Below are positions 25,212 to 34,561 of a stretch of 64,000 nucleotides of DNA, piece by piece. The DNA is from Prevotella sp. Rep29 (GTDB lineage Bacteria > Bacteroidota > Bacteroidia > Bacteroidales > Bacteroidaceae): positions 248,001 to 312,000 of the forward strand of contig NZ_CP047159.1 of the NCBI RefSeq assembly GCF_019551475.1. Reading direction: 5' to 3'. Under the pieces are notes generated by a model. The model made no database searches. It was given only the letters and a program-made list of their open reading frames with translations, and had not been told where the DNA came from. The translations under genes and the position numbers were made by a program. How positions within the stretch are numbered: position 1 is the stretch's first letter; every line of letters starts with the position of its first letter.

Positions 25212-28031
25212 TTACTCTTCGGGCAGCATGATTACTTCCACGTGGTTGCCGCCAGCGAGAATCACGTCTTTCACGAACCGTGAAATCTTCTCCGGTGTGA
25301 GTGACTGCACGATGCTGAGGTAGTCAGAGTGCTTGTCAACGCCCAGCTCGTCGAAGTCGGAGATGACATCCATCCAATAGCTGTTTTTCTTAGCATTGGT
25401 CTCATGGTCCTTGACCAGTGCCTCCTTGATTTTCTTGAGCATGTCAGCATCAACGGTCTTGGTCATGTTCTCAATTTCCTCGCGCATGATTTTGAGCACC
25501 TCGTCAGCCATCTCGGGTTTCATCGGGCAAACACCGATGAGTCCAGTGTACGGCGTGTCGCCACCGAGGGTGGCTGAGCCTGCTGCTCCTGCAGAGTAGG
25601 CTGCACTGGCTTCCTCGCGAATCTTCTTCAGGTAGATCATGTCCAGCACCTGACCGGCAGCGTCGGCAAGGATGGCATTCTCGAGGGTGTACGGTTGCTC
25701 GAGGTTGTACCACATCATGCGTGCCTGAGCCTTCGGTGTCTCCATCTTGCGGGTGAACTTGTTGATGACGTTTCCTTTCGCATAGGTAGAAACAGGTTTC
25801 CAGTTTTCCTTCTTCTTCGGGTTGCCTGGCAGTGAGGCGATGTACTGTTCGATGAGCGGACGGAGTGTTGCCTCGTCGAAGTTTCCTACGAAGAAGAACG
25901 TGAAGTCAGCCGCATTGGCAGTACGCTCCTTGGCGATTTGCAGACAGCGGTCGTAGTCGAGTTTCTTCAGGTCTTCGGCATCGATGTTGAGGAAGCGCGG
26001 ATTGTGCATGTACACGGTTGCGCTTACTGAGTCGGCGAATGCTGTCTCCGGTGTGAGCGAACGGTTTTTGAGCATCGTCTCAATCATGTTGACCATTGAG
26101 TTGTATGCCTTCTCGTCCTTCTTGATGTTGGTGAAGTTGAGATAAACCAGCTGCATCATGGTTTCCACGTCTTTCGGTACGCAGTTGCCGCTCACCATTT
26201 CATGGAGGTTAGACATGCTAAGGTTGGCGCTTGCCTGGATGCCAGCGAGTGCCTTTTCGAGTTCCTGATTGTCGAACTCGCCGAGTCCGCTGCTTGCGGT
26301 GACAGCGCTGAAGAGTTTGGAGTTCACGATATCGTTTTCGCCGAGGAGTGAGTTACCACCTTTCGAAATAGCTAACATCTGAATTTCGTCGGCTTTGTAG
26401 TCGGTCTTCTTCAAGATGACGCGTGCGCCGTTTGAGAGAGTCAGTTCTTTGTATCCGAACTTCGCGTTTTCCTTTTCGCTCTTGATTTTGCCTTTCTTCG
26501 GCAGTTTAGCGATGAGCGGTTCGTTCTTTACGTTGTCCACATAAGCCTCCAGTTGTTCGCCTCTCACGGTATTGATGGCGCTGAGGAATTCTTCTTTTGT
26601 GGGATATACGGTTCCCTCTTTCTCTGTGTTGAAGCTGACGATGACCAGGTTGGAGTCGTTCTTGCTGATGAGCTCTGGCAACACTTGGTTGATAGCCTCT
26701 ACCGGGATGTTCGGTGCAATCTGTTCCATGAGCATCTTCTGGTCTTCGATGGAAAGAATCGGTTCGTTGTCGAGGAAGTGTTCGGTGCATTCGTCTCCGA
26801 AGATGGCATTGTTGCGTTTCTCGCGGTTGGTATAGATCTTGTCCAACTGGCTCAGGTATTCAGAGCGTACGCGGACATACTCGGAAGCGTTGAAGCCGAA
26901 CTGTACGGCACGCTGTGCCTCACGAAGTGCTGATGCCAACGCCTCGATGGTCTTTCCCTCTTTCGGGATGACGGTGAGTGTGAACGCATCTTTTGTGCTG
27001 GAGAAGAGGTATTCCTCGTCGCTTGCCGATGCCTGCAGATATGGGCAGTCAGCCTCTTGAGCCTTTTCTGAGAGGCGCTGGTTGAGCATGGATGTGCTCA
27101 TGCTTTTTACGTATCCTTCGAGCAGGTACATCATGTTGCCTTTTTCCTCGTTGGGAGTAGCGTCATGCTTGAACATGAGCATCACCATGTTGAACTGTTG
27201 CTCCTTGTCTTTGTCAACAACGATAATGGGTTCAGCATTGTCGGGCACGGGTTCTCTTTCGACCATCGCACGGTTTTCCTCGAGTTTGATGCCTCCGAAG
27301 AGTTCCTTGATTTTCGCTTCGGTGCGGTCAACGTCGATGTCGCCGATAACAATAATAGCTTGGTTGTCGGGGCGGTACCACTTATGATAATAGGCGCGCA
27401 GCACTTCGGGCTTGAAGTTGTCGATAATCTCCATCAGTCCGATAGGCATGCGGTGACCATATTTGCTGCCCGGATAGAGTGTCGGCAGGTTGCGTTCGAA
27501 CATGCGCTGTGATGCCGATGAGCGCAGACGCCACTCTTCGTGAATCACACCACGCTCCTTGTCAATCTCGTCGGCTTCGAGCAAGAGCCCGTTCGACCAG
27601 TCTTTTAGGATGAGCAGACAGCTGTCGAGCGCTTCTATGCGTGTCGATGGTACGTCGCAAATGCGGTAAACGGTGCGGTCGATGCTGGTGTAGGCGTTCA
27701 GGTCGCTACCGAAGTTCACGCCGAGCGAACGGGTGTACTCAATCACCTCGTTGCCCTTGAAGTTCTCCGAGCCGTTGAATGCCATGTGCTCGAGGAAGTG
27801 AGCCAGTCCGCGCTGGTCGTCATTCTCCTGGATAGAGCCTACCCGCTGTGCGATGTAGAAGTTAACACGCTTCTCCGGCCACCCGTTCTGACGTACGTAA
27901 TAGGTGAGCCCGTTGTCAAGTTTTCCCATGCGTACAGCCTTGTCCATTGGGAGTGGCGGCATGGTCTGAGCCTGTGTCATTACTGCCATCAACAGCAATG
28001 CGGCTGCATTGAAAATTCTTTTAAGTTTCAT
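25212..28031 (-). CDS. M16-family zinc metallopeptidase (pitrilysin/insulinase type)
   Basis: A 939-residue exported peptidase. A signal peptide (MKLKRIFNAAALLLMAVMTQA) is followed by the inverted zinc motif HFLEH near residue 80 with the downstream Glu in the RGVIHEEWR region. Two homologous M16 halves follow, the second lacking the zinc motif, as is normal for the full-length two-domain form that closes around peptide substrates. The ATG at 28031 is chosen because the in-frame extension to 28076 precedes a clear signal peptide. A TAACTTTG -7 element is the complement of 28074-28081. Confidence 0.93.
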   Translation of the reverse strand: MKLKRIFNAAALLLMAVMTQAQTMPPLPMDKAVRMGKLDNGLTYYVRQNGWPEKRVNFYIAQRVGSIQENDDQRGLAHFLEHMAFNGSENFKGNEVIEYTRSLGVNFGSDLNAYTSIDRTVYRICDVPSTRIEALDSCLLILKDWSNGLLLEADEIDKERGVIHEEWRLRSSASQRMFERNLPTLYPGSKYGHRMPIGLMEIIDNFKPEVLRAYYHKWYRPDNQAIIVIGDIDVDRTEAKIKELFGGIKLEENRAMVEREPVPDNAEPIIVVDKDKEQQFNMVMLMFKHDATPNEEKGNMMYLLEGYVKSMSTSMLNQRLSEKAQEADCPYLQASASDEEYLFSSTKDAFTLTVIPKEGKTIEALASALREAQRAVQFGFNASEYVRVRSEYLSQLDKIYTNREKRNNAIFGDECTEHFLDNEPILSIEDQKMLMEQIAPNIPVEAINQVLPELISKNDSNLVIVSFNTEKEGTVYPTKEEFLSAINTVRGEQLEAYVDNVKNEPLIAKLPKKGKIKSEKENAKFGYKELTLSNGARVILKKTDYKADEIQMLAISKGGNSLLGENDIVNSKLFSAVTASSGLGEFDNQELEKALAGIQASANLSMSNLHEMVSGNCVPKDVETMMQLVYLNFTNIKKDEKAYNSMVNMIETMLKNRSLTPETAFADSVSATVYMHNPRFLNIDAEDLKKLDYDRCLQIAKERTANAADFTFFFVGNFDEATLRPLIEQYIASLPGNPKKKENWKPVSTYAKGNVINKFTRKMETPKAQARMMWYNLEQPYTLENAILADAAGQVLDMIYLKKIREEASAAYSAGAAGSATLGGDTPYTGLIGVCPMKPEMADEVLKIMREEIENMTKTVDADMLKKIKEALVKDHETNAKKNSYWMDVISDFDELGVDKHSDYLSIVQSLTPEKISRFVKDVILAGGNHVEVIMLPEE

Positions 28032-28217
28032 ATTAATTAGGTTTGTTGTTAAAATGTGAATTGATAACTTTCGCAAAGTTACTTAAAAGGTCTGGAAAAA
28101 AATTAATTTCCGTATATTTTTTTAATTAATTAACGAAGTGAGTTTTGTTTGTTCTTTTCACTTTTTTGGAAAAAGCTTTCTTTTTTCCGTCTTTTTTGTT
28201 ATTTTTGCGTTGAGATA

Positions 28218-28715
28218 ATGAAAGTGTATTTGCGCTGTATCGTGCTGATGTGTCTCCAGTTCAGCGCATTGTCGCTGATGGGACAGCGTTTCTCTCTGGT
28301 TCAGGAAAATGACTCGTTGTCGTTTGTCGTATTGGAGAGTGGGGAGCATGTTGACCGCTGGCAGCTGCCTTACGAAGTGTATCGGTTCTGCACGGGCGAT
28401 ATTGACGGCAACGGGACGGACGAGGCACTTGTCGGAGTGGTGAAGTCAACGCGTTTCTATCCGTCGTCCGCCCGGCGCATCTTCGTCTTCAAAAACCACC
28501 GCGGGCATATCCGTCCGATGTGGCTCGGGTCGAAGTTGGGTGGCGAACTGATAGATTTCCGTTTGAACGGGAACCGCGTGAGGAGCTTTGAACGCGCTCC
28601 CGACGGCAGCTATTTCGTTGCCGAATATCAGTGGCGCAGTTTCGGACTGAAGTTCGAACATTATGTAGTAAAGGCAGAGACGAAAGAAAAAGCAAAAGAA
28701 ATATTTAATCAATAG
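28218..28715 (+). CDS. Exported FG-GAP-like hypothetical protein
   Basis: A 165-residue protein not assigned to a named family. It has a signal peptide of about 20 residues (to LSLMGQ) and then a short beta-rich region with the calcium-loop-like DIDGNGTDEALVG, reminiscent of one FG-GAP/VCBS repeat. The ATG at 28218 is preferred to the upstream in-frame start at 28149 because it directly precedes the signal peptide. TATTTTTG at 28200-28207 could be the -7 element but is very close to the ATG. It is 6 bp before the DUF3160 gene. Confidence 0.7.
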   Translation: MKVYLRCIVLMCLQFSALSLMGQRFSLVQENDSLSFVVLESGEHVDRWQLPYEVYRFCTGDIDGNGTDEALVGVVKSTRFYPSSARRIFVFKNHRGHIRPMWLGSKLGGELIDFRLNGNRVRSFERAPDGSYFVAEYQWRSFGLKFEHYVVKAETKEKAKEIFNQ

Positions 28716-28721
28716 AGTCCT

Positions 28722-31121
28722 ATGAAAAGATTTTCAATGATGCTAATCGGTCTGGTGACAACGGTTGTTGTCTTTGGACAGTACGGAGACGGGCACCGTA
28801 AAGGAATGGTTTTGCCCGGAAAGGCTAAAATCAATGTGGAGAAGCTGAAGAAGGGAGTTGACATGAAGATGGATATATCCAATCTGAGTCTCCTGGAGTT
28901 AAGGGTGTTGCGCAATTCCTTCCCGGCTCGGAAAGGCTACTTATTTAGCTCGTCCGACCTGCGCGGCATATTCAACACGACATCGTGGTATGAAGACCTT
29001 GCGTGGAAAAGAGTGGAGCAGGAAGAGGCAAACAAGCATGTGGCTCCTATCACATATACCGCTGCGGAAAAGGCTTTCATGGAAAAACTGAAGGAGCGGG
29101 AGAAACAACTGCAAGCGGAGAATTTCAAATCGAATAATGGAGGGATGGTAAATATGGATAATCTCATCAATCCATATCAGTTGGAAGAGTTCCCGGAAGC
29201 ACTGTGGAGTGCGCTCGGAAAGAACGGCTTCGCCATTGTGGAGACCGACCACGACCAACTGTTTGAAGTGTATGAGAAGAACGATTATTCGCTGTTTCCC
29301 AGTTTTGTGACCACCGATCTTTATTTGCAACTCTATCACCTCTATTTCGATAACTTGCTGCGTGAAGTGGAAGAGTCCAAGCTCTCGATAGCGATGGCGA
29401 CACTAACTAAGCAACTGTATGACGAAATGTGTCTCCAGGCTCAGCAGGCGAAGAACGTGCAGATGAAGGATGCAGCAGAGTGGAATGTCGCTTATTTTGC
29501 CATTGCCCACGCCCTGCTGACCGGTAAGCCGCTGATGGCTGTTCCCGAGAAATATCAGAAAGATGCAGCCAGTGAGGTGGAGAAAGCGAATCGGGCGGAA
29601 AATGAAAAATCAGAATATCTTGAGTATATGAATGTTGCGTTTGCTTATTCCTTGTTCCGTCCCCGCGGTCATTACACCCGTTCGCAAGTGGTGGAACGCT
29701 ATTTCCGTGGCATGATGTGGCTGCAGACCGTGCCTTTTGGAACTGACAAGGAACATCAGATGCAACGGGCTGCACTCATCGCCGAAGCGCTGAACAATAA
29801 TCGCGAGGTGAAAGCGTCGTACGACCAGGTGTTTGAGCCTATCACTTTCCTGATGGGAACGCCCGACAATATCACCATCACACAGCTCTACGACGTAATG
29901 ACTGAGCAGAATGTTACGGCAGCGAAACTCAAAAAAGGTTCATCGGCATTGAAAACGCTATGCCAGAAAGTGGAACAGCTGGGTGAGGAGCAAACACGCA
30001 TTCGTCCGCCTTTTGAGCGAACGAGCCGTCATAAAATCAATTTCATGCCGCAGCGTTACCAGCCCGATGCCGAAGTCCTGTTACGCATGGTGGACTACGA
30101 CAACGACCCGACGCATCGCGGAGAGCCGATGGGACTTGACGTGATGGCAGCCATGGGAATCACAGCCGCTGAGCGCATCCTCATCAATGAGTTGAAGCAA
30201 GACAAGCAATGGAGCGAATACTGTCCGACGCTTGAGCGGATGAAAAAGCGCATGAAGGAAATTGACTGGAAAGCAAGTGTGGCGACGACATGGATGGATG
30301 CACTGGCTGGCATGAACAGTCGCGATGAGCGCTATCCTTATTTCATGCAGTCGTCACAATGGGATAAAAAGAATCTGAATGCCATGCTTGCTTCGTGGGC
30401 GGAACTGAAACACGATGCCATTCTCTACGCCAAACAGCCGATGGGAGCGGAATGTGGTGGCGGCGGACTGCCTGAACCGATTACCAAAGGATATGTCGAG
30501 CCGAACGTCGGATTCTGGCAGAAAGCCATCGAACTGTTGGATAAGACGGATGAAGTGTTGGTGAAATACGACATGCAGACGGAGAAGACCCGTCAACTGT
30601 CGAACCGTCTTCGTGAAGAAGCGCAGTTCTTGCTGGCAATCAGCGAAAAAGAGTTGAAAGGCACGCCCATCTCCGATGAGGAATATGACCATATAGGCTA
30701 TATCGGAGCAACATTTGAGAACATCAGTCTTGAGATTCTCTCCACTGACGAGGGGATGGCTGCCCGTTGGTATGATGTGCAGGGAACTGACAAGAAGGTT
30801 GCCCTCGTGGCGGATGTCTATACGGCAAATTCCGACAATAACCCAGCAGGTGGAGTCCTTTATGAGGCAGTCGGACCGGCTCATGAGATTTACGTCGTGG
30901 TGGAAATAGATGGTTACCTGTATCTGACGCGTGGTGCCGTGTTCTCTTACCGAGAGTTTAAGCGTCCGCTTGACGAGCAGCGGATGACTGATGAGGAATG
31001 GCAGGAGAAGTTGGAGGAATATCCTTCGACAGGTATTCCGGCGTGGATGCGCGAAATTATTGTTCCGCTGAAGAAAGCTCCTGAAGCAAATGAGACGATT
31101 TTCTACAGCACGGGCTGCTAA
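28722..31121 (+). CDS. DUF3160-domain exported protein
   Basis: A 799-residue protein with a signal peptide (MKRFSMMLIGLVTTVVVFG). The family-typical core includes SLFPSFVTTDLYLQLYHLYFD near 190 and runs to about residue 780. It is rich in helices and Glu/Lys. Function of the family is not established; members are extracytoplasmic. It is in the middle of a three-gene plus-strand set: FG-GAP-like protein 6 bp upstream, CapA-like protein overlapping by about 30 bp downstream. Confidence 0.8.
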   Translation: MKRFSMMLIGLVTTVVVFGQYGDGHRKGMVLPGKAKINVEKLKKGVDMKMDISNLSLLELRVLRNSFPARKGYLFSSSDLRGIFNTTSWYEDLAWKRVEQEEANKHVAPITYTAAEKAFMEKLKEREKQLQAENFKSNNGGMVNMDNLINPYQLEEFPEALWSALGKNGFAIVETDHDQLFEVYEKNDYSLFPSFVTTDLYLQLYHLYFDNLLREVEESKLSIAMATLTKQLYDEMCLQAQQAKNVQMKDAAEWNVAYFAIAHALLTGKPLMAVPEKYQKDAASEVEKANRAENEKSEYLEYMNVAFAYSLFRPRGHYTRSQVVERYFRGMMWLQTVPFGTDKEHQMQRAALIAEALNNNREVKASYDQVFEPITFLMGTPDNITITQLYDVMTEQNVTAAKLKKGSSALKTLCQKVEQLGEEQTRIRPPFERTSRHKINFMPQRYQPDAEVLLRMVDYDNDPTHRGEPMGLDVMAAMGITAAERILINELKQDKQWSEYCPTLERMKKRMKEIDWKASVATTWMDALAGMNSRDERYPYFMQSSQWDKKNLNAMLASWAELKHDAILYAKQPMGAECGGGGLPEPITKGYVEPNVGFWQKAIELLDKTDEVLVKYDMQTEKTRQLSNRLREEAQFLLAISEKELKGTPISDEEYDHIGYIGATFENISLEILSTDEGMAARWYDVQGTDKKVALVADVYTANSDNNPAGGVLYEAVGPAHEIYVVVEIDGYLYLTRGAVFSYREFKRPLDEQRMTDEEWQEKLEEYPSTGIPAWMREIIVPLKKAPEANETIFYSTGC

Positions 31122-32031
31122 ATTGCTCTGCTTTCTGCTGTGGGGATGGGCTGTCGGCGTGCTGCCGACCATTGCTTCCGACACCTTGCGGGTGACGCTG
31201 ACGGGCGACATCTTGCTTGACCGCGGTGTGCGCATAAAGATAGAAAAAGACGGGGTTGACGCTTTGTTCAGTCGGAGCGTTGACTCCGTCTTTGCGCTTT
31301 CCGATGTGGTGGTGGGGAATTTGGAGTGTCCGGTGACCACAATCAAGGAGCCGGTGCAGAAACTTTATATCTTCCGGGGCGAACCAGAGTGGTTGCCTGC
31401 ATTGAAAGCACATGGCGTGACACATCTGAATTTGGCAAACAACCATTCCATTGATCAAGGGCGACGGGGACTTTTAGACACCCGCGAGCAGGTGATTCGT
31501 GCAGGGATGGTGCCTTTCGGTGCCGGCAGAAACATGGCTGAGGCTTCAGAGCCTGTGCTGCTGGGAACGTCCCCTCGTCCGGTCTATCTGTTCGGCGCCC
31601 TGCGGTTGCCTTTGGAAAATTTTGCTTACCTGCCCGATTTGCCGTGTGTCAGTCAAGAGAGTAGGGCAGCGATGCTGGAGCGTATTCGCACCTTGAGGTC
31701 TGAGTGTCCCGATGCCTACATCATGGTGAGCCTGCATTGGGGCGGCGAGCATCAGTTGGAGCCCGTCATCGACCAAGTGGTGGAGGCGCATGCCTTGATT
31801 GATGCCGGTGCCGACATCCTGGTTTGCCATCACTCGCACACGCTTCAGCGCATAGAAATATATAAAGGAAAATACATCTTTTACAGCATCGGCAATTTCA
31901 TCTTCGACCAGCAAGCACCTGTCAATAGTCGTGCTTGCATGGTGACGGTGTCCGTCACAGCCGGCAGCGCACACGTGGAGACGTTGCCGATTGTGATTTC
32001 GGATTGTGTCCCGGACATTGTCGGGGAGTAA
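31090..32031 (+). CDS. CapA-family metallophosphatase-fold protein
   Basis: A 313-residue protein of the CapA/PgsA family, named for poly-gamma-glutamate synthesis but with a calcineurin-like metallophosphatase fold. An N-terminal hydrophobic segment is followed by LTGDILLDRG, NLECPVT, LANNHSIDQG, VSLHWGGEH and CHHSHTLQ, the usual metal-site blocks. No other poly-glutamate genes (CapB/CapC) are near, so a general cell-envelope hydrolase role is as likely. The start overlaps the DUF3160 gene by 32 bp; a later start is possible but would damage the signal segment. Confidence 0.85.
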   Translation: MRRFSTARAAKLLCFLLWGWAVGVLPTIASDTLRVTLTGDILLDRGVRIKIEKDGVDALFSRSVDSVFALSDVVVGNLECPVTTIKEPVQKLYIFRGEPEWLPALKAHGVTHLNLANNHSIDQGRRGLLDTREQVIRAGMVPFGAGRNMAEASEPVLLGTSPRPVYLFGALRLPLENFAYLPDLPCVSQESRAAMLERIRTLRSECPDAYIMVSLHWGGEHQLEPVIDQVVEAHALIDAGADILVCHHSHTLQRIEIYKGKYIFYSIGNFIFDQQAPVNSRACMVTVSVTAGSAHVETLPIVISDCVPDIVGE

Positions 32032-32058
32032 TAGCCAGCCTTTTCCTCGGATAATGAT

Positions 32059-33951
32059 TTACTCCAGGTAAGTGTATCCGTAGAGTCCGCTGCGATAGTT
32101 GGAAAGGAATTCTTTTCCTTCTTCGAGCGAAATCTTGCCTTGCTTCACACTCTTCGTTACCCAGATTTCGAGTTGACGCACCAGTTTCTTTGGGTTATAT
32201 TGCACGTATGCCAGCACTTCCTCTACGGTCTCGCCGTCGAATATCTGGTCGATGTGGTATTTCCCGTCTTTGATGGAGATATGCACGGCATTGGTGTCGC
32301 CGAAAAGGTTGTGCATGTCGCCGAGAATCTCCTGATAAGCACCCACCAGGAACACGCCCAAATAGTAGGGGTCGTTTTTCCGCAGCGTGTGGACGGGCAG
32401 GAAATGCGAGATGTTCCGGTTGGTGACGAAGTTGGTCACCTTTCCGTCGGAGTCGCAAGTGATGTCTTGCAGTGTGGCACTGCGTGTGGGACGCTCGTCC
32501 AGCCGCTGTATCGGAACGATGGGGAAGAGCTGGTCGATGGCCCATGAGTCGGGCAGTGACTGGAAAAGTGAGAAGTTACAGAAATACTTGTCGGCAAGTA
32601 TCTTGTCGAGGCTTTTCAGTTCTTCGGGTGTGTGCTTGAGGTGTTTTGCCAGCGAATTGACTTCCCGGCACACACTCCAGTACATGCTTTCCACTTCGGC
32701 GCGTGTCTGCAGGTCGATGATACCGTGTGAAAAGAGGTCGAGCGCCTCGTCGCGTATCTGTTCGGCGTCGTGCCAGTCTTCGAGCATTGACCGCTGGTTG
32801 AGGTTGTCCCAGATGTCGTACAGGTCTTTGACGAGTTTGTGGGCGTCCTCTGCCGGTTGGAACTCTTCCTTCATCTCTGGAAGAGAGGCTGTCTCGAGTA
32901 CGTCGATGACGAGCACACTGTGGTGTGCTGCGAGCGACCGTCCGCTCTCGGTGATGAGGTTCGGGTGTGCAATGCCATTGTTGTTGGAAGCCTCAACGAA
33001 GGTATAGATACAGTCGTTGACGTATTCCTGAATGCTGTAGTTGACCGAACTCTCGCTGCTGGGTGAGCGTGTGCCGTCGTAATCTACGCCCAGTCCGCCG
33101 CCGCAGTCCACGAAATCGACGTTGTAGCCCATCTGGTGGAGTTGCACGTAGAACTGTGCCGCCTCGCGGAGGGCTGTCTGGATACGGCGTATCTTGGTAA
33201 TCTGACTGCCGATGTGGAAGTGTATGAGTCGCAGACAGTCGTGCATCCCTTTTTTGTCGAGGATGTCGAGTGCCTGTAGCAGTTCGCTGGAGGTCAATCC
33301 GAACTTCGAGGCATCGCCGCCGCTCTCTTCCCATTTGCCACTTCCCGAGGATGCCAGTTTGATGCGGATGCCGAGGTTCGGCTGCACGTTCAGCTTCTTT
33401 GCAGCCTTGGCGATGGTCTCCAGTTCATTGAGTTTCTCGACCACGATGAAGATTCGTTTTCCCATTTTCTGTGCCAAGAGCGCCAGTTCGATGTAGCTTT
33501 GGTCTTTATAGCCGTTGCAGATGATGAGCGAGTCGCTCTGGCATTGCACGGCGATGACGGCGTGCAGCTCTGGTTTTGAGCCGGCTTCCAGTCCGAGGTT
33601 GAATTTCCGTCCGTGGGAGATGATTTCCTCAACGACGGGTTGCATCTGGTTGACCTTGATGGGGTAGATGATGAAGTTCTCGCCTTTGTATTCATATTCC
33701 TTGGCTGCCTTTTTGAAGCAGCTGGCGGTCTTTTCGATACGGTTGTCGAGAATGTCGGGGAAACGGAGCAGTACAGGGGGCGTTACATCGCGCAGTGCCA
33801 GTTCGTCCATTACTTCCCGGAGGTCGATTTCCGTTTGGTCCTTGCAGGGCGTTACGCAGAGGTTGCCGCTTTCGTTGACGCCGAAGTAGGAGACACCCCA
33901 GCCGTTGATGTTGTAAAGCTCTTTCGAATCTTCAATGGTCCATTTTTTCAT
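32059..33951 (-). CDS. speA: Biosynthetic arginine decarboxylase
   Basis: PLP-dependent decarboxylase converting arginine to agmatine, the first step of a putrescine/spermidine route. The 630-residue length matches SpeA. It shows the PLP lysine (Lys99) in IYPIKVNQ, the phosphate-binding region DCGGGLGVDYDGT, the HIGSQ motif, and the long C-terminal extension typical of the alanine-racemase-fold enzyme. No agmatine-processing genes lie nearby. Confidence 0.96.
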   Translation of the reverse strand: MKKWTIEDSKELYNINGWGVSYFGVNESGNLCVTPCKDQTEIDLREVMDELALRDVTPPVLLRFPDILDNRIEKTASCFKKAAKEYEYKGENFIIYPIKVNQMQPVVEEIISHGRKFNLGLEAGSKPELHAVIAVQCQSDSLIICNGYKDQSYIELALLAQKMGKRIFIVVEKLNELETIAKAAKKLNVQPNLGIRIKLASSGSGKWEESGGDASKFGLTSSELLQALDILDKKGMHDCLRLIHFHIGSQITKIRRIQTALREAAQFYVQLHQMGYNVDFVDCGGGLGVDYDGTRSPSSESSVNYSIQEYVNDCIYTFVEASNNNGIAHPNLITESGRSLAAHHSVLVIDVLETASLPEMKEEFQPAEDAHKLVKDLYDIWDNLNQRSMLEDWHDAEQIRDEALDLFSHGIIDLQTRAEVESMYWSVCREVNSLAKHLKHTPEELKSLDKILADKYFCNFSLFQSLPDSWAIDQLFPIVPIQRLDERPTRSATLQDITCDSDGKVTNFVTNRNISHFLPVHTLRKNDPYYLGVFLVGAYQEILGDMHNLFGDTNAVHISIKDGKYHIDQIFDGETVEEVLAYVQYNPKKLVRQLEIWVTKSVKQGKISLEEGKEFLSNYRSGLYGYTYLE

Positions 33952-33975
33952 GCTGAAAATAGTTTATTTAGGATG

Positions 33976-34542
33976 TTAGATGTTGAGTTTCTCTCGGATG
34001 ATGCTGACTGTTTCGGCTATTTTTTCGAATGTGTCGAGCAGCGTTACGTTGTGTATATGCTTGGCTTGCAGGTAGTAGTGTTCCCGTTCGCGGAGATGTG
34101 TGGCTATGAATTGCTGTGCTTCTTCCGGTGTCATCCCTTTGAGCATGGGACGGGGAATGCGTGCCATCTGGAGGTGTCGGAAGAGGGTTTCCGGCTCAGC
34201 CTTCAGGTAGATGGTCTCCCCTTGTCGGTTGAGATAGTCCATGTTGTCGGAATAGCAGGGTGTGCCTCCTCCGCAGCTGATGATGACATGTTCAAATTCT
34301 GCCACTTCATGCAGCATGTTGCGTTCTATCTTCCGGAAATAGTCCTCGCCCTTTTCCTCGAAAATCTGTCCGATGGTCTTTCGCATCCGGTTCTCGATGT
34401 ATGTGTCGAGGTCGTACAGGGGTATTCCCGTTGCTTTCGAGAGTGCCTTTCCGAGCGTGCTCTTTCCTGCTCCCATGTATCCCACGAGAATGATTCTCGT
34501 AGGCTGTAGGCTGTCGGTGTTTGCTGGCAGATGGTCTTGCAT
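33976..34542 (-). CDS. aroK: Shikimate kinase
   Basis: P-loop kinase of 188 residues that phosphorylates shikimate at the 3-hydroxyl in the chorismate pathway. Walker A GYMGAGKST near 22-30, the shikimate-binding DLDTYIENR segment, the SCGGGTPC motif near 89 and the lid arginines (RIPRPML) are present. It lies 19 bp after topA and 24 bp before speA, all on the minus strand. Confidence 0.95.
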   Translation of the reverse strand: MQDHLPANTDSLQPTRIILVGYMGAGKSTLGKALSKATGIPLYDLDTYIENRMRKTIGQIFEEKGEDYFRKIERNMLHEVAEFEHVIISCGGGTPCYSDNMDYLNRQGETIYLKAEPETLFRHLQMARIPRPMLKGMTPEEAQQFIATHLREREHYYLQAKHIHNVTLLDTFEKIAETVSIIREKLNI

Positions 34543-34561
34543 GGGTTGTCGCTACAGACTT

